Origin: Verrucomicrobiales bacterium
GTDB lineage: Bacteria; Verrucomicrobiota; Verrucomicrobiia; Limisphaerales; J093
Length of the DNA stretch: 38,314 nt
Assembly: GCA_015075445.1 (NCBI GenBank)
Contig: JABTUJ010000054.1
Location: 1 to 38,314, forward strand
Direction: 5' to 3'
The position numbers were made by a program, and so were the translations under genes. Position 1 is the first letter of the stretch, and each line of letters opens with the position of its first letter. Positions 1-9,264 of the stretch are shown here, piece by piece. The notes below the pieces were generated by a model that saw only the letters and a list, made by a program, of their open reading frames with translations, ran no database searches and was not told where the DNA came from.

Positions 1-755
1 GGATCACCGCTCGCCAGCGCCGGGTCGTAAACGATGCCGATCCCTCCCCCGATGCTGAAGAACTCGATGCCATGCTGCGCCGCGAGTCGGGTCGCCAGCG
101 GGGCGACGCGCTCCACGGCCTGGACGAAAGGATCGAGCGTGGTCAACTGCGATCCGATGTGCATCTGGATGCCGCGCAGGTGAAGATGCTTGAGGCGGGC
201 GGCGCGAGCGTACAGGGGTTCGACCGCCTCGAACGCGACACCGAACTTGTTCTCGTAGGTGCCCGTCGTGATCTTCGCATGCGTGGCGGCATCGACATTC
301 GGATTGACCCGGACGGCGACCGGCGCGCGGGTCTTGAGGCGGGCGGCGACGCGGTCGATGCGCTCGAGCTCAGGTTCGCTCTCGGCGTTGAAGCAGTAGA
401 TGCCCTGGCGGAGGGCGTACTCGATCTCGGGCACGGTCTTGGCCACGCCGGCGAAGACACAGCGCTGGGGATCGCCGCCGGCCGCCACGACGCGTTCGAG
501 CTCACCGCCGCTGACGACGTCGAAGCCCGCGCCCAACCGCGCGAAGGTGGCGAGGACGGCGAGGTTCGAGTTCGCCTTGACCGCGTAGCAGAGCAGACGG
601 TCAAGGGGGGCGAGGGCGGTGTCGAGTTCCTGGAAATGGGCCTCGAGGGTGTGCTGCGAATACACAAACAGGGGCGTACCGAAGCGTCGGGCCAGCGCGT
701 CGAGGCTGGCTTCCTCGCAATGCAGCGAACCCCGGACATAACGGAAGTCATGCAT
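1..755 (-). CDS. lysA: Diaminopimelate decarboxylase, N-terminal 251 residues (partial at left edge)
   Basis: PLP-dependent fold-type III decarboxylase that makes L-lysine from meso-diaminopimelate in the cytosol, the last step of the DAP pathway. The N-terminal alanine-racemase-like barrel is visible. It has the PLP lysine in YAVKANSNL (K60), DVVSGGE at about 79-85, VRVNPNVD at about 149-155, HIGSQL at about 199-204 and the phosphate-binding glycine run SIGGGIGI at about 234-241. The start is the ATG at 755; no strong Shine-Dalgarno is seen upstream. The C-terminal beta domain and the rest of the active site lie beyond position 1. A carboxynorspermidine decarboxylase is a related alternative, but KANSN and HIGSQ fit LysA better. 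fba lies upstream on the same strand after 220 bp and ends in its own terminator, so lysA is probably transcribed separately. Confidence 0.93.
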   Translation of the reverse strand, partial: MHDFRYVRGSLHCEEASLDALARRFGTPLFVYSQHTLEAHFQELDTALAPLDRLLCYAVKANSNLAVLATFARLGAGFDVVSGGELERVVAAGGDPQRCVFAGVAKTVPEIEYALRQGIYCFNAESEPELERIDRVAARLKTRAPVAVRVNPNVDAATHAKITTGTYENKFGVAFEAVEPLYARAARLKHLHLRGIQMHIGSQLTTLDPFVQAVERVAPLATRLAAQHGIEFFSIGGGIGIVYDPALASGD

Positions 756-910
756 GGCGGGGGGTTATGCCACCCGGCCCGGGCGATGTCACGGGCAATG
801 GGGACCCGTCGATCCCTGGCGGACAGCGCGGGCCCGACGGCCCGGACGCACCCTTTCAAGCCAAGGAGACAGCTCACCCGGACCAAGCTGCCACCATCGA
901 CAAAAACGGG

Positions 911-945
911 GCGGCGTGTTGGACCGTCGCAGTCCGACACGCCGC
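911..945 (-). terminator. Rho-independent terminator after fba
   Basis: A 14-bp stem (911-924 with 932-945, one G.U pair) closes a 7-nt loop. Read on the minus strand, it is followed within four bases by a run of five T (905-901 region). It begins about 30 bp past the fba stop codon and separates fba from lysA. Confidence 0.8.
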
Positions 946-975
946 CAGCGAAAACCACCGGCCGTGTTGCCCGAC

Positions 976-1941
976 TCAGTCGAACGCGTGGCCGGAGCAA
1001 CAAAGCACGTTGCGGACCTTGTGGCGGACGAGGTCTTTGACCTTCTGCCGGGCGGGGGCGAGGTACTTGCGCGGGTCGAACTCCTTCGGGTTTTCTGCCA
1101 GGACCTTGCGGATGGCAGCCGTCATGGCCAGGCGCAGATCGGTATCGATGTTCACCTTGGTGCAACCGGTGCGACGGGCCACCTCGATGTCGGCCTCCGG
1201 CACGCCGGCAGTGTCCTCGCCGAGCTTGCCGCCAAACTGGTTGATCTCGCGCGTAATGTCCCGCGGCACGCTCGAGGCGCCGTGCAACACCAGCGGGTAA
1301 TCCCCCAGACCGGCGTCCATCAGGGCCTTCTTGATCGCCTTGAGCCGCTCGAGGTTCAGGTGCTGTTCCCCCTTGAACTTGTAAGCCCCGTGCGAATTGC
1401 CGATGGCCACGGCCAGCGAATCCACCCCCGTCTGCTTCACGAAATCGACGGCTTCATCCGGGTGGGTGTAAACCCCGCCCTTGGAGTAGCCGCCGCCCTC
1501 CTCGCCGTCATCGTGCTGGGCGCCGACCAACTGGCCGAGCTCACCCTCGACGACGCAATTGTGTTTGTGGGCGTACTGCACCACCTGCCGGCAGACCTCG
1601 ACGTTCTTGGCGAAGGGCAGATGGCTGCCGTCGATCATGACGCTGGTGAACCCCTCGTCGATGCACTGCTTGCAGAGCTCGAAGGAATCGCCGTGGTCCA
1701 GATGCACGGCGATGGGGATGTTGGTGACGCTGATCGCCGCCTCGATGAGTTTCTTCAGGTAGACCGGGTTGGCGTACTGGCGGGCGCCCTTCGAGATCTG
1801 CAGGATCACCGGCGCCTTCTCCTCCTCACAGGCCTCCACGATGGCCTGGAGCAGTTCCATGTTGTTCACGTTGAAGGCGCCCAGCGCGTATTTGCCTTTG
1901 AGCGCCTTGGCGAACAAGTCGCCTGTGTGTGTGAGTGGCAT
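976..1941 (-). CDS. fba: Class II fructose-bisphosphate aldolase
   Basis: Zinc-dependent aldolase that interconverts fructose 1,6-bisphosphate with DHAP and glyceraldehyde 3-phosphate in glycolysis and gluconeogenesis. The 321-residue protein has the class II landmarks: AFNVNN near the N-terminus, HLDHG (catalytic D82, zinc ligand H83), VMIDGSHLPF, VEGELG (acid E132), NSHGAYK (H184), VLHGASS (H220) and NIDTDLR. The start MPLTHTGDLF at 1941 is chosen because it matches the usual N-terminus of the family. An upstream in-frame start at 1998 would add 19 unrelated residues. The gene is isolated: it has its own hairpin terminator downstream, and 164 bp, including one copy of the dispersed 24-bp repeat, separate it from hpnJ upstream. 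Confidence 0.96.
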   Translation of the reverse strand: MPLTHTGDLFAKALKGKYALGAFNVNNMELLQAIVEACEEEKAPVILQISKGARQYANPVYLKKLIEAAISVTNIPIAVHLDHGDSFELCKQCIDEGFTSVMIDGSHLPFAKNVEVCRQVVQYAHKHNCVVEGELGQLVGAQHDDGEEGGGYSKGGVYTHPDEAVDFVKQTGVDSLAVAIGNSHGAYKFKGEQHLNLERLKAIKKALMDAGLGDYPLVLHGASSVPRDITREINQFGGKLGEDTAGVPEADIEVARRTGCTKVNIDTDLRLAMTAAIRKVLAENPKEFDPRKYLAPARQKVKDLVRHKVRNVLCCSGHAFD

Positions 1942-2057
1942 AGGTAAATGGGTGGTTGAGGGATCGCGCGTGCGGCAATCCGCGTGCAGTATAGCCACCG
2001 CCGCGCGTGCGAAAAGGGAAAAGCTGGCCGCGACCTGCCCGGGTGTCTCCTACGCTC

Positions 2058-2081
2058 TGTAGGCGCCGACGTGAGGAGGCG
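2058..2081 (+). repeat. Dispersed 24-bp repeat, copy 1
   Basis: One copy of a short repeat with core GTAGGCGCCGACGT followed by an AG(G/C)AGGCG tail. Three further copies lie at 6051-6160. This one sits between the hpnJ stop and the fba start. The core contains the palindrome GGCGCC, so the element may fold in RNA or be a REP-like sequence. Confidence 0.7.
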
Positions 2082-2105
2082 TTGTAGGCCCCAGAAAGAG
2101 CCGGT

Positions 2106-3579
<1,474 letters not shown>

Positions 3580-3605
3580 GGGGAAGCGAAGCGAGAGGCG
3601 CGGGG

Positions 3606-5012
3606 TCAACCCGCCTTCGAGGGGGTGGGGCCGGCCTCGGCCGCGCGAACCACCGGGTTAGCGGTGGCGGCGCGATCAGCGGTACCGCAGAAGGAGCCGG
3701 CATGCGCGGGCGGCGGGTGACAGCCGTTGTTGCCGGAGGCCGTCGGCTGGGCGAGGGCGGCCCGGGCCTCGGCGAGGTGGCCTTTGCCGACCGAAAAGCC
3801 GTTGAACGCCTGGACCTCGGCACCCCGCTCGAAGCGCGGCGGCCGGGGCCAGAAGTTGTACTTGAAGTTCTTCCAGTGATCGCCGCGGCGGTAGTTGGTG
3901 CCGAGGGCGCCGCTGGGGTCATAGCCGCAGTGGACCATGCAGTTCTCACAGCGCGGATCACGGGCGACGCCGTTGACGACGCCATACTTCTCCCAGTCCA
4001 CCTGCTCGAGCATCGCCTGGTAAGTCGGGTAGTGCCCGTCGGTCATCAGGTAACAGGGAGCTTTCCAGCCTTTGATGTTGTAGGTCGGGATCGCCCAGGC
4101 GGTGCAGGTGAGGTCGCGTTTGCCGGCCAGGAACTCCTGGTACACCGGTGTGCCGAAGATCGTGAACGCCCGACCCCACTCCTCGATGCGGGCGAACTTC
4201 TCCACGGTCATCTGGCGGGTCAGGAAGAAGTCCTCCGGCTGCTTGCCCAGGCGCCGCACCATGTCCTTCTTGGCGGCGTCATAGTCGTACCCGGGGGAGA
4301 TGGTGTGGCCGTCGACGCCGAGCCAGGAGAAGAACTTGAACATCTCCTCGATCTCCTGGACGTCGGTCTCGCGGTAGACCGTGGTGTTGGTGGCGACCTG
4401 GTACCCGATCAGCTTGGCCATCTTGACCGCCGCCACGCACTCCTGGAACACACCCTCCCGCTCGACAATCAGGTCGTGGGTGTACTCGAGGCCGTCCACG
4501 TGGACATTCCAATAGAGCCACTGGGAGGGTGCGATCACGGGCCTCCCGTCCGCCTTCCCCTTGCGGATGGCCTCAAGATCCTTGTCCGCGATCAACTCCT
4601 CACTCCGCAGACGCTGCAGCAGGGGTTCCCGGTCGGGCGCATGCGTCGCGGCCAGGTACTCCTTCATCTTCTTCCGCATGAACACGCCGTTCGTGCAGAT
4701 GTAAACGATGCGGTGCTGGGCGAGCAACCCGGCCACCAACTCCTCGATCTTCGGGTAGATGAGCGGTTCCCCGCCGCACACGGAGACCATGGGCGCATCG
4801 CATTCGGCCGCGGCCGCCAGACAACGATCCAGCGGCACCAGGTCCTTCAGGCTGGTCGAGTACTCGCGAATGCGCCCGCACCCGGTGCAGGTGAGGTTGC
4901 AGGTGTGGAGGGGTTCGAGCTGCAGCACCAGCGCGAACTTGGGCGTTCGACGCAGCTTGTGCTTGATGATGTGCGCGGCGATTTTCGCCGACAACGCCAA
5001 CGGGAAACGCAT
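3606..5012 (-). CDS. hpnH: Adenosyl-hopene transferase, radical SAM HpnH
   Basis: Radical SAM enzyme that joins a 5'-deoxyadenosyl unit to diploptene, the first step of hopanoid side-chain synthesis. The cluster motif CNLTCTGC (C38, C42, C45) is intact. It is followed by VSVCGGEPLIYP (SAM-binding GGE), YICTNGVF, HVDGLEYTHD and a C-terminal CENCMVHCGYDPSGALG cysteine cluster typical of HpnH. At 468 residues it is longer than the usual roughly 340-390. There is an extra helical segment at about 115-165 and an Ala/Pro-rich tail of about 60 residues after the conserved domain. The stop is 26 bp before hpnJ, and the start (ATG 5012) lies 4 bp after the stop of the small lipoprotein gene, so the three probably form one transcript. 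Confidence 0.93.
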   Translation of the reverse strand: MRFPLALSAKIAAHIIKHKLRRTPKFALVLQLEPLHTCNLTCTGCGRIREYSTSLKDLVPLDRCLAAAAECDAPMVSVCGGEPLIYPKIEELVAGLLAQHRIVYICTNGVFMRKKMKEYLAATHAPDREPLLQRLRSEELIADKDLEAIRKGKADGRPVIAPSQWLYWNVHVDGLEYTHDLIVEREGVFQECVAAVKMAKLIGYQVATNTTVYRETDVQEIEEMFKFFSWLGVDGHTISPGYDYDAAKKDMVRRLGKQPEDFFLTRQMTVEKFARIEEWGRAFTIFGTPVYQEFLAGKRDLTCTAWAIPTYNIKGWKAPCYLMTDGHYPTYQAMLEQVDWEKYGVVNGVARDPRCENCMVHCGYDPSGALGTNYRRGDHWKNFKYNFWPRPPRFERGAEVQAFNGFSVGKGHLAEARAALAQPTASGNNGCHPPPAHAGSFCGTADRAATANPVVRAAEAGPTPSKAG

Positions 5013-5016
5013 GAGC

Positions 5017-5250
5017 CTAACGCGCCTGGGCCACCACCACCGGGTCCGCCACCGCGGGCACTTCCGCGTCCGGCGCCGGCGGAGGATCCACCCGCATCAG
5101 GCCCGGCAAGATGAAACTCGCCGGCGAAACGCTGTGCGACGTGTTGATGCCGCTGCACCCGGAAACGAGTACGACCAGGGTACTGGCCAGGATTGTCAGC
5201 CCGAGCGGAAGTGGTTTACGCTTCACTGAATGCGGACTATACGCGGCCAT
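5017..5250 (-). CDS. Small predicted lipoprotein upstream of hpnH
   Basis: A 77-residue protein with a basic N-terminus (VKRKPLP), a hydrophobic stretch (LGLTILASTLVVL) and a lipobox LVSGC (C32 as lipidation site), so probably lipidated and membrane-anchored. The mature part is about 46 residues, polar then Pro/Ala-rich, with no family I can name. The ATG at 5250 is given as start. A GTG at 5226 would give a cleaner signal peptide (MKRKPLPLG...) and would avoid overlap with the divergent gene. The stop TAG is 4 bp before hpnH, suggesting co-transcription; any role in hopanoid synthesis or transport is only inferred from position. Confidence 0.65.
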   Translation of the reverse strand: MAAYSPHSVKRKPLPLGLTILASTLVVLVSGCSGINTSHSVSPASFILPGLMRVDPPPAPDAEVPAVADPVVVAQAR

Positions 5251-6045
5251 ACTTGGGGTGCAATCGGGAAATCGCTCGCGGCCTGGCTCGGCCTCCTGCT
5301 GCTGGCTGAACTCACCGCGGCGGAGAGGCTTCCGCCGGCGGCAGCCCCGCCCGAAGAGGCAGGTGCGGCGCCCGATGCGTTTGCCGTCCGGGCAGAGCGA
5401 CACTTCCGCGAGCACCGCGCGGCGTTTATCCGCCAGCCCACCAACGTCACGGTGGCGTGGGAATTCAGCCGGGCCTGCTTCGACTGGGCCGAGTTCGCCA
5501 CGAACAACCCCCAGCGCGCCACCATCGCCCAGGACGGCATCCAGGCCGCCCGCGCCGCCCTCACCCAGGACACGAACCTGGCCGCCGCCCCCTACTACCT
5601 CGGCCTCAACCTCGGGCAACTCGCCCGCGTCAAGCGATTCAGCGCCCTCTGGATCGTCGACGAAATGCGCGATCACTTCGAGGCCGCCCGCCGGCTCGAT
5701 GAACAGTTCGATTTCGCCGGACCCGACCGCAACCTGGGGCTGCTCTATCTCCAGGCCCCCGGCTGGCCGGTGAGCATCGGCGACCGCGCTCGGGCGCGTC
5801 GCCACCTCGAGAAGGCGGTGGCGCTCGCACCGGACTATCCGGAAAACCGCCTGAACCTCCTCGAAGCCCGGCTTGCCTGGCGGGAGAAAGAGGCGTTGGC
5901 GGAAGAACTCGAGGCGCTGGCCGATCTCCTGCCGCGCGCCCGGACCCGCCTGACGGGCGAAGCATGGGCCTGGAGCTGGCTCGACTGGGATCGGCGCTGG
6001 GCCGAAGTGCAGCGCCGCGCGGCACGCCTCCTCCCGCGCTCGTAA
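5230..6045 (+). CDS. Exported TPR protein resembling TatT/TRAP-associated T component
   Basis: A 271-residue protein with an N-terminal hydrophobic signal segment (about residues 15-31, cleavage likely after a small residue near 31) and helical repeat content. The stretch DRNLGLLYLQAPGW, then a block ending in ALAPDYPENRLNLLEA, resembles the TPR region of TatT-type periplasmic proteins (Tp0956-like), which bind partners of tripartite transport systems. No TRAP transporter genes are present here, so a transport role is not supported by context. The ATG at 5230 overlaps the start of the divergent lipoprotein gene, and no clear Shine-Dalgarno is seen. Downstream lies a repeat cluster shared with the convergent skp gene. 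Confidence 0.75.
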   Translation: MRTIRGHTWGAIGKSLAAWLGLLLLAELTAAERLPPAAAPPEEAGAAPDAFAVRAERHFREHRAAFIRQPTNVTVAWEFSRACFDWAEFATNNPQRATIAQDGIQAARAALTQDTNLAAAPYYLGLNLGQLARVKRFSALWIVDEMRDHFEAARRLDEQFDFAGPDRNLGLLYLQAPGWPVSIGDRARARRHLEKAVALAPDYPENRLNLLEARLAWREKEALAEELEALADLLPRARTRLTGEAWAWSWLDWDRRWAEVQRRAARLLPRS

Positions 6046-6050
6046 AGCTT

Positions 6051-6160
6051 CGTAGGCGCCGACGTCAGGAGGCGGTCCTGTGGCGGTTCTGCTGTAGGCG
6101 CCGACGTGAGCAGGCGAAGTAGCGACCCCTGGGGGACGCCTCCTGACGTCGGCGCCTACG
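6051..6160. repeat. Cluster of three 24-bp repeats, two forming a perfect inverted pair
   Basis: Copies at 6051-6074 (plus), 6093-6116 (plus, two mismatches) and 6137-6160 (minus). The first and third are perfect 24-nt reverse complements and can form a long stem enclosing the middle copy. The cluster fills the 140-bp gap between two convergent genes, so it may act as a bidirectional terminator as well as being a REP-like dispersed repeat. Confidence 0.8.
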
Positions 6161-6185
6161 GCGGTGGGAGGGCAGCGACCCCCGC

Positions 6186-6803
6186 CTAACGCGTCGTCGT
6201 GGCCGCGGGTTTCTTGGACTCAAGGACGCCCGGCGGCGCGTTCCGGTTGAGCTCGGTCAGGACCTCCTGCGTGAGATCGGGCAGGCCCGCGACGTACATG
6301 AAGACGGGGACATCGACGCTCTCGGCCGCGGTGTTGACCACGAGGTTGTAACCGGCGGCCTTGGCCCGCCCATCGACCTGTTCCCGGATGTCGCGGAAGA
6401 TGTTTTCACGCATCCGGCGGATCTGGTCCTTGATCTGGCGGTCGAAATTGGCCTCGAAGCTCCGGACGCTCTGCTCGATTTCACGGATCTCGAGCAGTTT
6501 GTTGTTAGCGGCCTCCTTTCGCTTCTTCTGCTCGTCGCCGGAGAGGAGCGGATCGCGGGCAGTCTTTTCGGCCTCCCGATACTCGGCGTTGAGCCGCTCG
6601 TAGTCGTCGGCCATCTTCTTGCGTTCCTTCTCGAACTCGCCCTGTCGCTCCTTGATGGTGGTGTCGGACTGGACGGTCTTCCAATAGCCGTCAAAGACGG
6701 TCTTCATGTTCAGCACAGCGAGCTTGGGCTGGGCCTGCGCCGAGAGGGCGAGAACCGCCGCCGCCGCGCCGGCCAGCAGCGTGCGAGTCAACGAAGTGAT
6801 CAT
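6186..6803 (-). CDS. skp: OmpH/Skp-family periplasmic chaperone
   Basis: Periplasmic holdase that escorts unfolded outer-membrane proteins to the BAM complex. The 205-residue protein has a signal peptide ending ALSAQAQ (cleavage near 25). A mature N-terminal strand (KLAVLNMKTVFDGY) follows, then long charged coiled-coil helices from about 40 to 150 that form the tentacles of the Skp trimer, then a C-terminal strand region (YNLVVNTAAESVDVPVFMYV). The length is near the family norm, with a short Pro/Thr tail. Start ATG 6803 is preceded by AAGG; an in-frame TTG at 6839 overlapping the bamA stop is less likely. It follows bamA by 32 bp, the common bamA-skp arrangement. Confidence 0.92.
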   Translation of the reverse strand: MITSLTRTLLAGAAAAVLALSAQAQPKLAVLNMKTVFDGYWKTVQSDTTIKERQGEFEKERKKMADDYERLNAEYREAEKTARDPLLSGDEQKKRKEAANNKLLEIREIEQSVRSFEANFDRQIKDQIRRMRENIFRDIREQVDGRAKAAGYNLVVNTAAESVDVPVFMYVAGLPDLTQEVLTELNRNAPPGVLESKKPAATTTR

Positions 6804-6835
6804 CAGTGGTAGCCTTTGCTTGCCTGCAGTTCCGA

Positions 6836-9259
6836 TCAATAGGGCGTGTCGCGGGTGTATCCGACGCTGAACTGGAACCGCCCGTCACTGCCCACGAACG
6901 GATCATGCGTGATGGGGATGGCGTAGTCGAGCCGCAACGGGCCCATGCCCGGTATGTTCAGCCGGATGCCCACACCCCAGTTGTCCGCGTAAGCCCCATA
7001 GTCTGGCCCCGCCAACGTGAAGCTGTAGGCGTCCGGATACACGTTCCCGATGTCATAGAACGCCGCCAACCGCAGACGTTCAATGATCGGGATACTGTAC
7101 TCGGCCGAACCGAACCAGAAGGTGCGCCCGCCGATGGGCTCCCGTCCGGTCGAGTCGTAGGGCCCGATCCCGCGGAACGCGTAGCCGCGCAATGTGTAGA
7201 GGCCGCCGAGATAGAAGCGGTCGTAGAGGTGCACGTCCTCGTCGAAGCCGTGATTGTCCACCACCCCGATGCGCCCGATGAGCTCGAGCACATGGCCGGC
7301 TGCGAACCCGCGGAAGTACCGGCGCGAATCCAGTTCCAGCTTGTAGAAATCCGTGTCGCCCCCAAAGGGCCCGCCCGCCAGCTCCGAGCGCAACGTGGTG
7401 TGCTGCCCACGGTTGGGCAGCAGAACGTTGTTGCGGGTGTCGTAGCTGATCGCGCCAATCACCTTCGAGGCGAGCGTGTAGCCCTCCTCCGCCCGGATCT
7501 CGGCGGGCACGGTGTCGATGACCTCCGGTTGCCCGTCCGGGCCCGGCACCACGACCGGCGAGGGCATGTCCACAATACCGACGTTCTCGATGGCGTAGCC
7601 CACGGTCCCACGCCAGAAATCGCTCCACAAGGTGCGGGTCAAAGTCACCCGAGAGCCCAACTGGTCGACGTCGTATAAATCGCTGTAGTACCGGAGCTGG
7701 CGGTAGAAGAAATCCGTGCTCAGCACCAGCTTCCGGCCCAGAAACCACGGCTCGATGAAGGAAAGCTCGATGTCGCGGCGCCGCGTGCCCACCTGGAGCC
7801 GCAGCCGGATCTTCTGGCCGGCACCCGTGCCCAGGAAGTAAGGCGGCTTGAACAGATCGAAGTTGCCCTGCACCACCTCGACAAACCCCGTGATCTGGTC
7901 CAGCGAACTGAAGCCCGCCCCCAGCCGGATGTCGCCCGTGTTCTTCTCCTCGACCCCGATCACCAGGTTCTTCCGGTCCGGCACGTCGGTAGGTTCCGGC
8001 TCGGCATCCACCTTCGCAAAATAGTTCAGGCCACCAAGCCGGTTGGTGCTCAGCCGGACCCGGACCATATCGAAAACCTCGCCCGGGTTGACGGCCAGCT
8101 CACGCCGGATGACCCGGTCCTTCGTCTTGGTGTTGCCGCGGATTTCGATCTTCTCGATGTACGACTTCTGGCCCTCGCTGATGCGGTAATTCACGTCCAT
8201 CGTCCCCTGGGCCGTGTTGGGCACCAGCCCCGGACTCACGCGGGCGTCGATGTGACCGCGTGCGCCGTAGAAATCCGCGATCCCCTCGCGATCCCGGGAC
8301 AGCCCGTTCGGGGTGAACACGCTGCCCGGCCCCATGCTGAGTCCGCGCGAGGCTTTGTTCCTCTCGCGCGTCACCATGCGCGTGGTGATCTCGTTGGTGG
8401 TGAAAAGCTGGTTGCCTTCCAGCCCCACCGTGCCGACGCGATACTGGGTGCCCTCGCTGACGAACACCTTCAAGATCATCCACTTCGGGTTGAGCTGCTC
8501 GAACTGGATGTCCTCGAGCTGAAAGTCGATGTAGCCCTCGCCCCGGTAAAACTCGGCCAGTCGCTGGCGATCCTCGGCCAGGACGTCATCCTTCAGCTTC
8601 CCGCTGCCGGTGAGCCAGGAGAACATCCAGTGTCGCCGCGTCTTGAGGGTCGAGCGCAGCTTCCGCTGGGGGAACGCCTCCGCGTTGACGAACTGGACGT
8701 CCTTGATCTTGACCTTCGGAGCCTCGGTGATCTCGAAGGTCACCGTGCCGTTGCCCAGGTTGGCGTCGATCACCGGCACGTACTTCACCTGGGTCCGTTG
8801 GTAACCCGCCTTCTGGTAGAGCTTCAGGATCTCCTGGGTGTCGTTGAACAGCTTCTGTTCGTCCAGGGGTTGCCCCACCTTCGAGGTGACCTTCTTTTGC
8901 AGCTTCTTGGTGGAGTACTTGCTGTTTCCGGTAAAGAGGATGCGCGTCAGCGTCGGCTTGCCCTGCACCTGGAACACGAGCTTCAGCCCGCCCTCAACGG
9001 GAACCTGATCCACGCGGATGTTGAAAAAGAGCCCGGTGCCGTAAAGGCTCCGCACATCGTCATCCACGCTGTTGCGCGTGTATAACTCCCCCACCCGGGA
9101 GCGGATGCTCGAACGGATCAGGGCATCGCTGGCGGCGCGGGGGCCGACGTGCTGGATCTCGATCTCCCGGATGACGGCGGGCGCCTGGCCCCAGCCCGCC
9201 GGCGCGAACAAACACCACACCAGCCAGAGCATCCACCAACCACGGGCCTTGCCGCTCAT
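6836..9259 (-). CDS. bamA: Outer membrane protein assembly factor BamA
   Basis: Central outer-membrane component of the BAM complex, which folds and inserts beta-barrel proteins. The 807-residue protein has a signal peptide (hydrophobic WWMLWLVWCLFAPAG, cleavage near GWGQA) and about five POTRA repeats over roughly residues 25-420 (for example VIREIEIQHVG, LTRILFTGNSKYSTKKL, YIEKIEIRGNTKTKDRV). The Omp85 barrel includes the L6-type motif at LRGYAFRGIGPYD and RLDYAIPI near the end. The last residue is Tyr in a beta-signal-like FQFSVGYTRDTPY. ATG 9259 is chosen because GGGAG lies 8 nt upstream; a GTG at 9268 overlaps the dnaB stop. It is packed between dnaB and skp. Confidence 0.95.
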   Translation of the reverse strand: MSGKARGWWMLWLVWCLFAPAGWGQAPAVIREIEIQHVGPRAASDALIRSSIRSRVGELYTRNSVDDDVRSLYGTGLFFNIRVDQVPVEGGLKLVFQVQGKPTLTRILFTGNSKYSTKKLQKKVTSKVGQPLDEQKLFNDTQEILKLYQKAGYQRTQVKYVPVIDANLGNGTVTFEITEAPKVKIKDVQFVNAEAFPQRKLRSTLKTRRHWMFSWLTGSGKLKDDVLAEDRQRLAEFYRGEGYIDFQLEDIQFEQLNPKWMILKVFVSEGTQYRVGTVGLEGNQLFTTNEITTRMVTRERNKASRGLSMGPGSVFTPNGLSRDREGIADFYGARGHIDARVSPGLVPNTAQGTMDVNYRISEGQKSYIEKIEIRGNTKTKDRVIRRELAVNPGEVFDMVRVRLSTNRLGGLNYFAKVDAEPEPTDVPDRKNLVIGVEEKNTGDIRLGAGFSSLDQITGFVEVVQGNFDLFKPPYFLGTGAGQKIRLRLQVGTRRRDIELSFIEPWFLGRKLVLSTDFFYRQLRYYSDLYDVDQLGSRVTLTRTLWSDFWRGTVGYAIENVGIVDMPSPVVVPGPDGQPEVIDTVPAEIRAEEGYTLASKVIGAISYDTRNNVLLPNRGQHTTLRSELAGGPFGGDTDFYKLELDSRRYFRGFAAGHVLELIGRIGVVDNHGFDEDVHLYDRFYLGGLYTLRGYAFRGIGPYDSTGREPIGGRTFWFGSAEYSIPIIERLRLAAFYDIGNVYPDAYSFTLAGPDYGAYADNWGVGIRLNIPGMGPLRLDYAIPITHDPFVGSDGRFQFSVGYTRDTPY

Positions 9260-9264
9260 GCCAT

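Noticed and set aside
754..1947. 397-codon plus-strand frame across fba
   Set aside because: Mirror of the aldolase gene, which has all catalytic motifs on the minus strand.
5251..5805. Upstream part of the long minus-strand frame ending at 5017
   Set aside because: It is antisense to the TPR protein; only the portion from 5250 downward has a signal peptide and lipobox.
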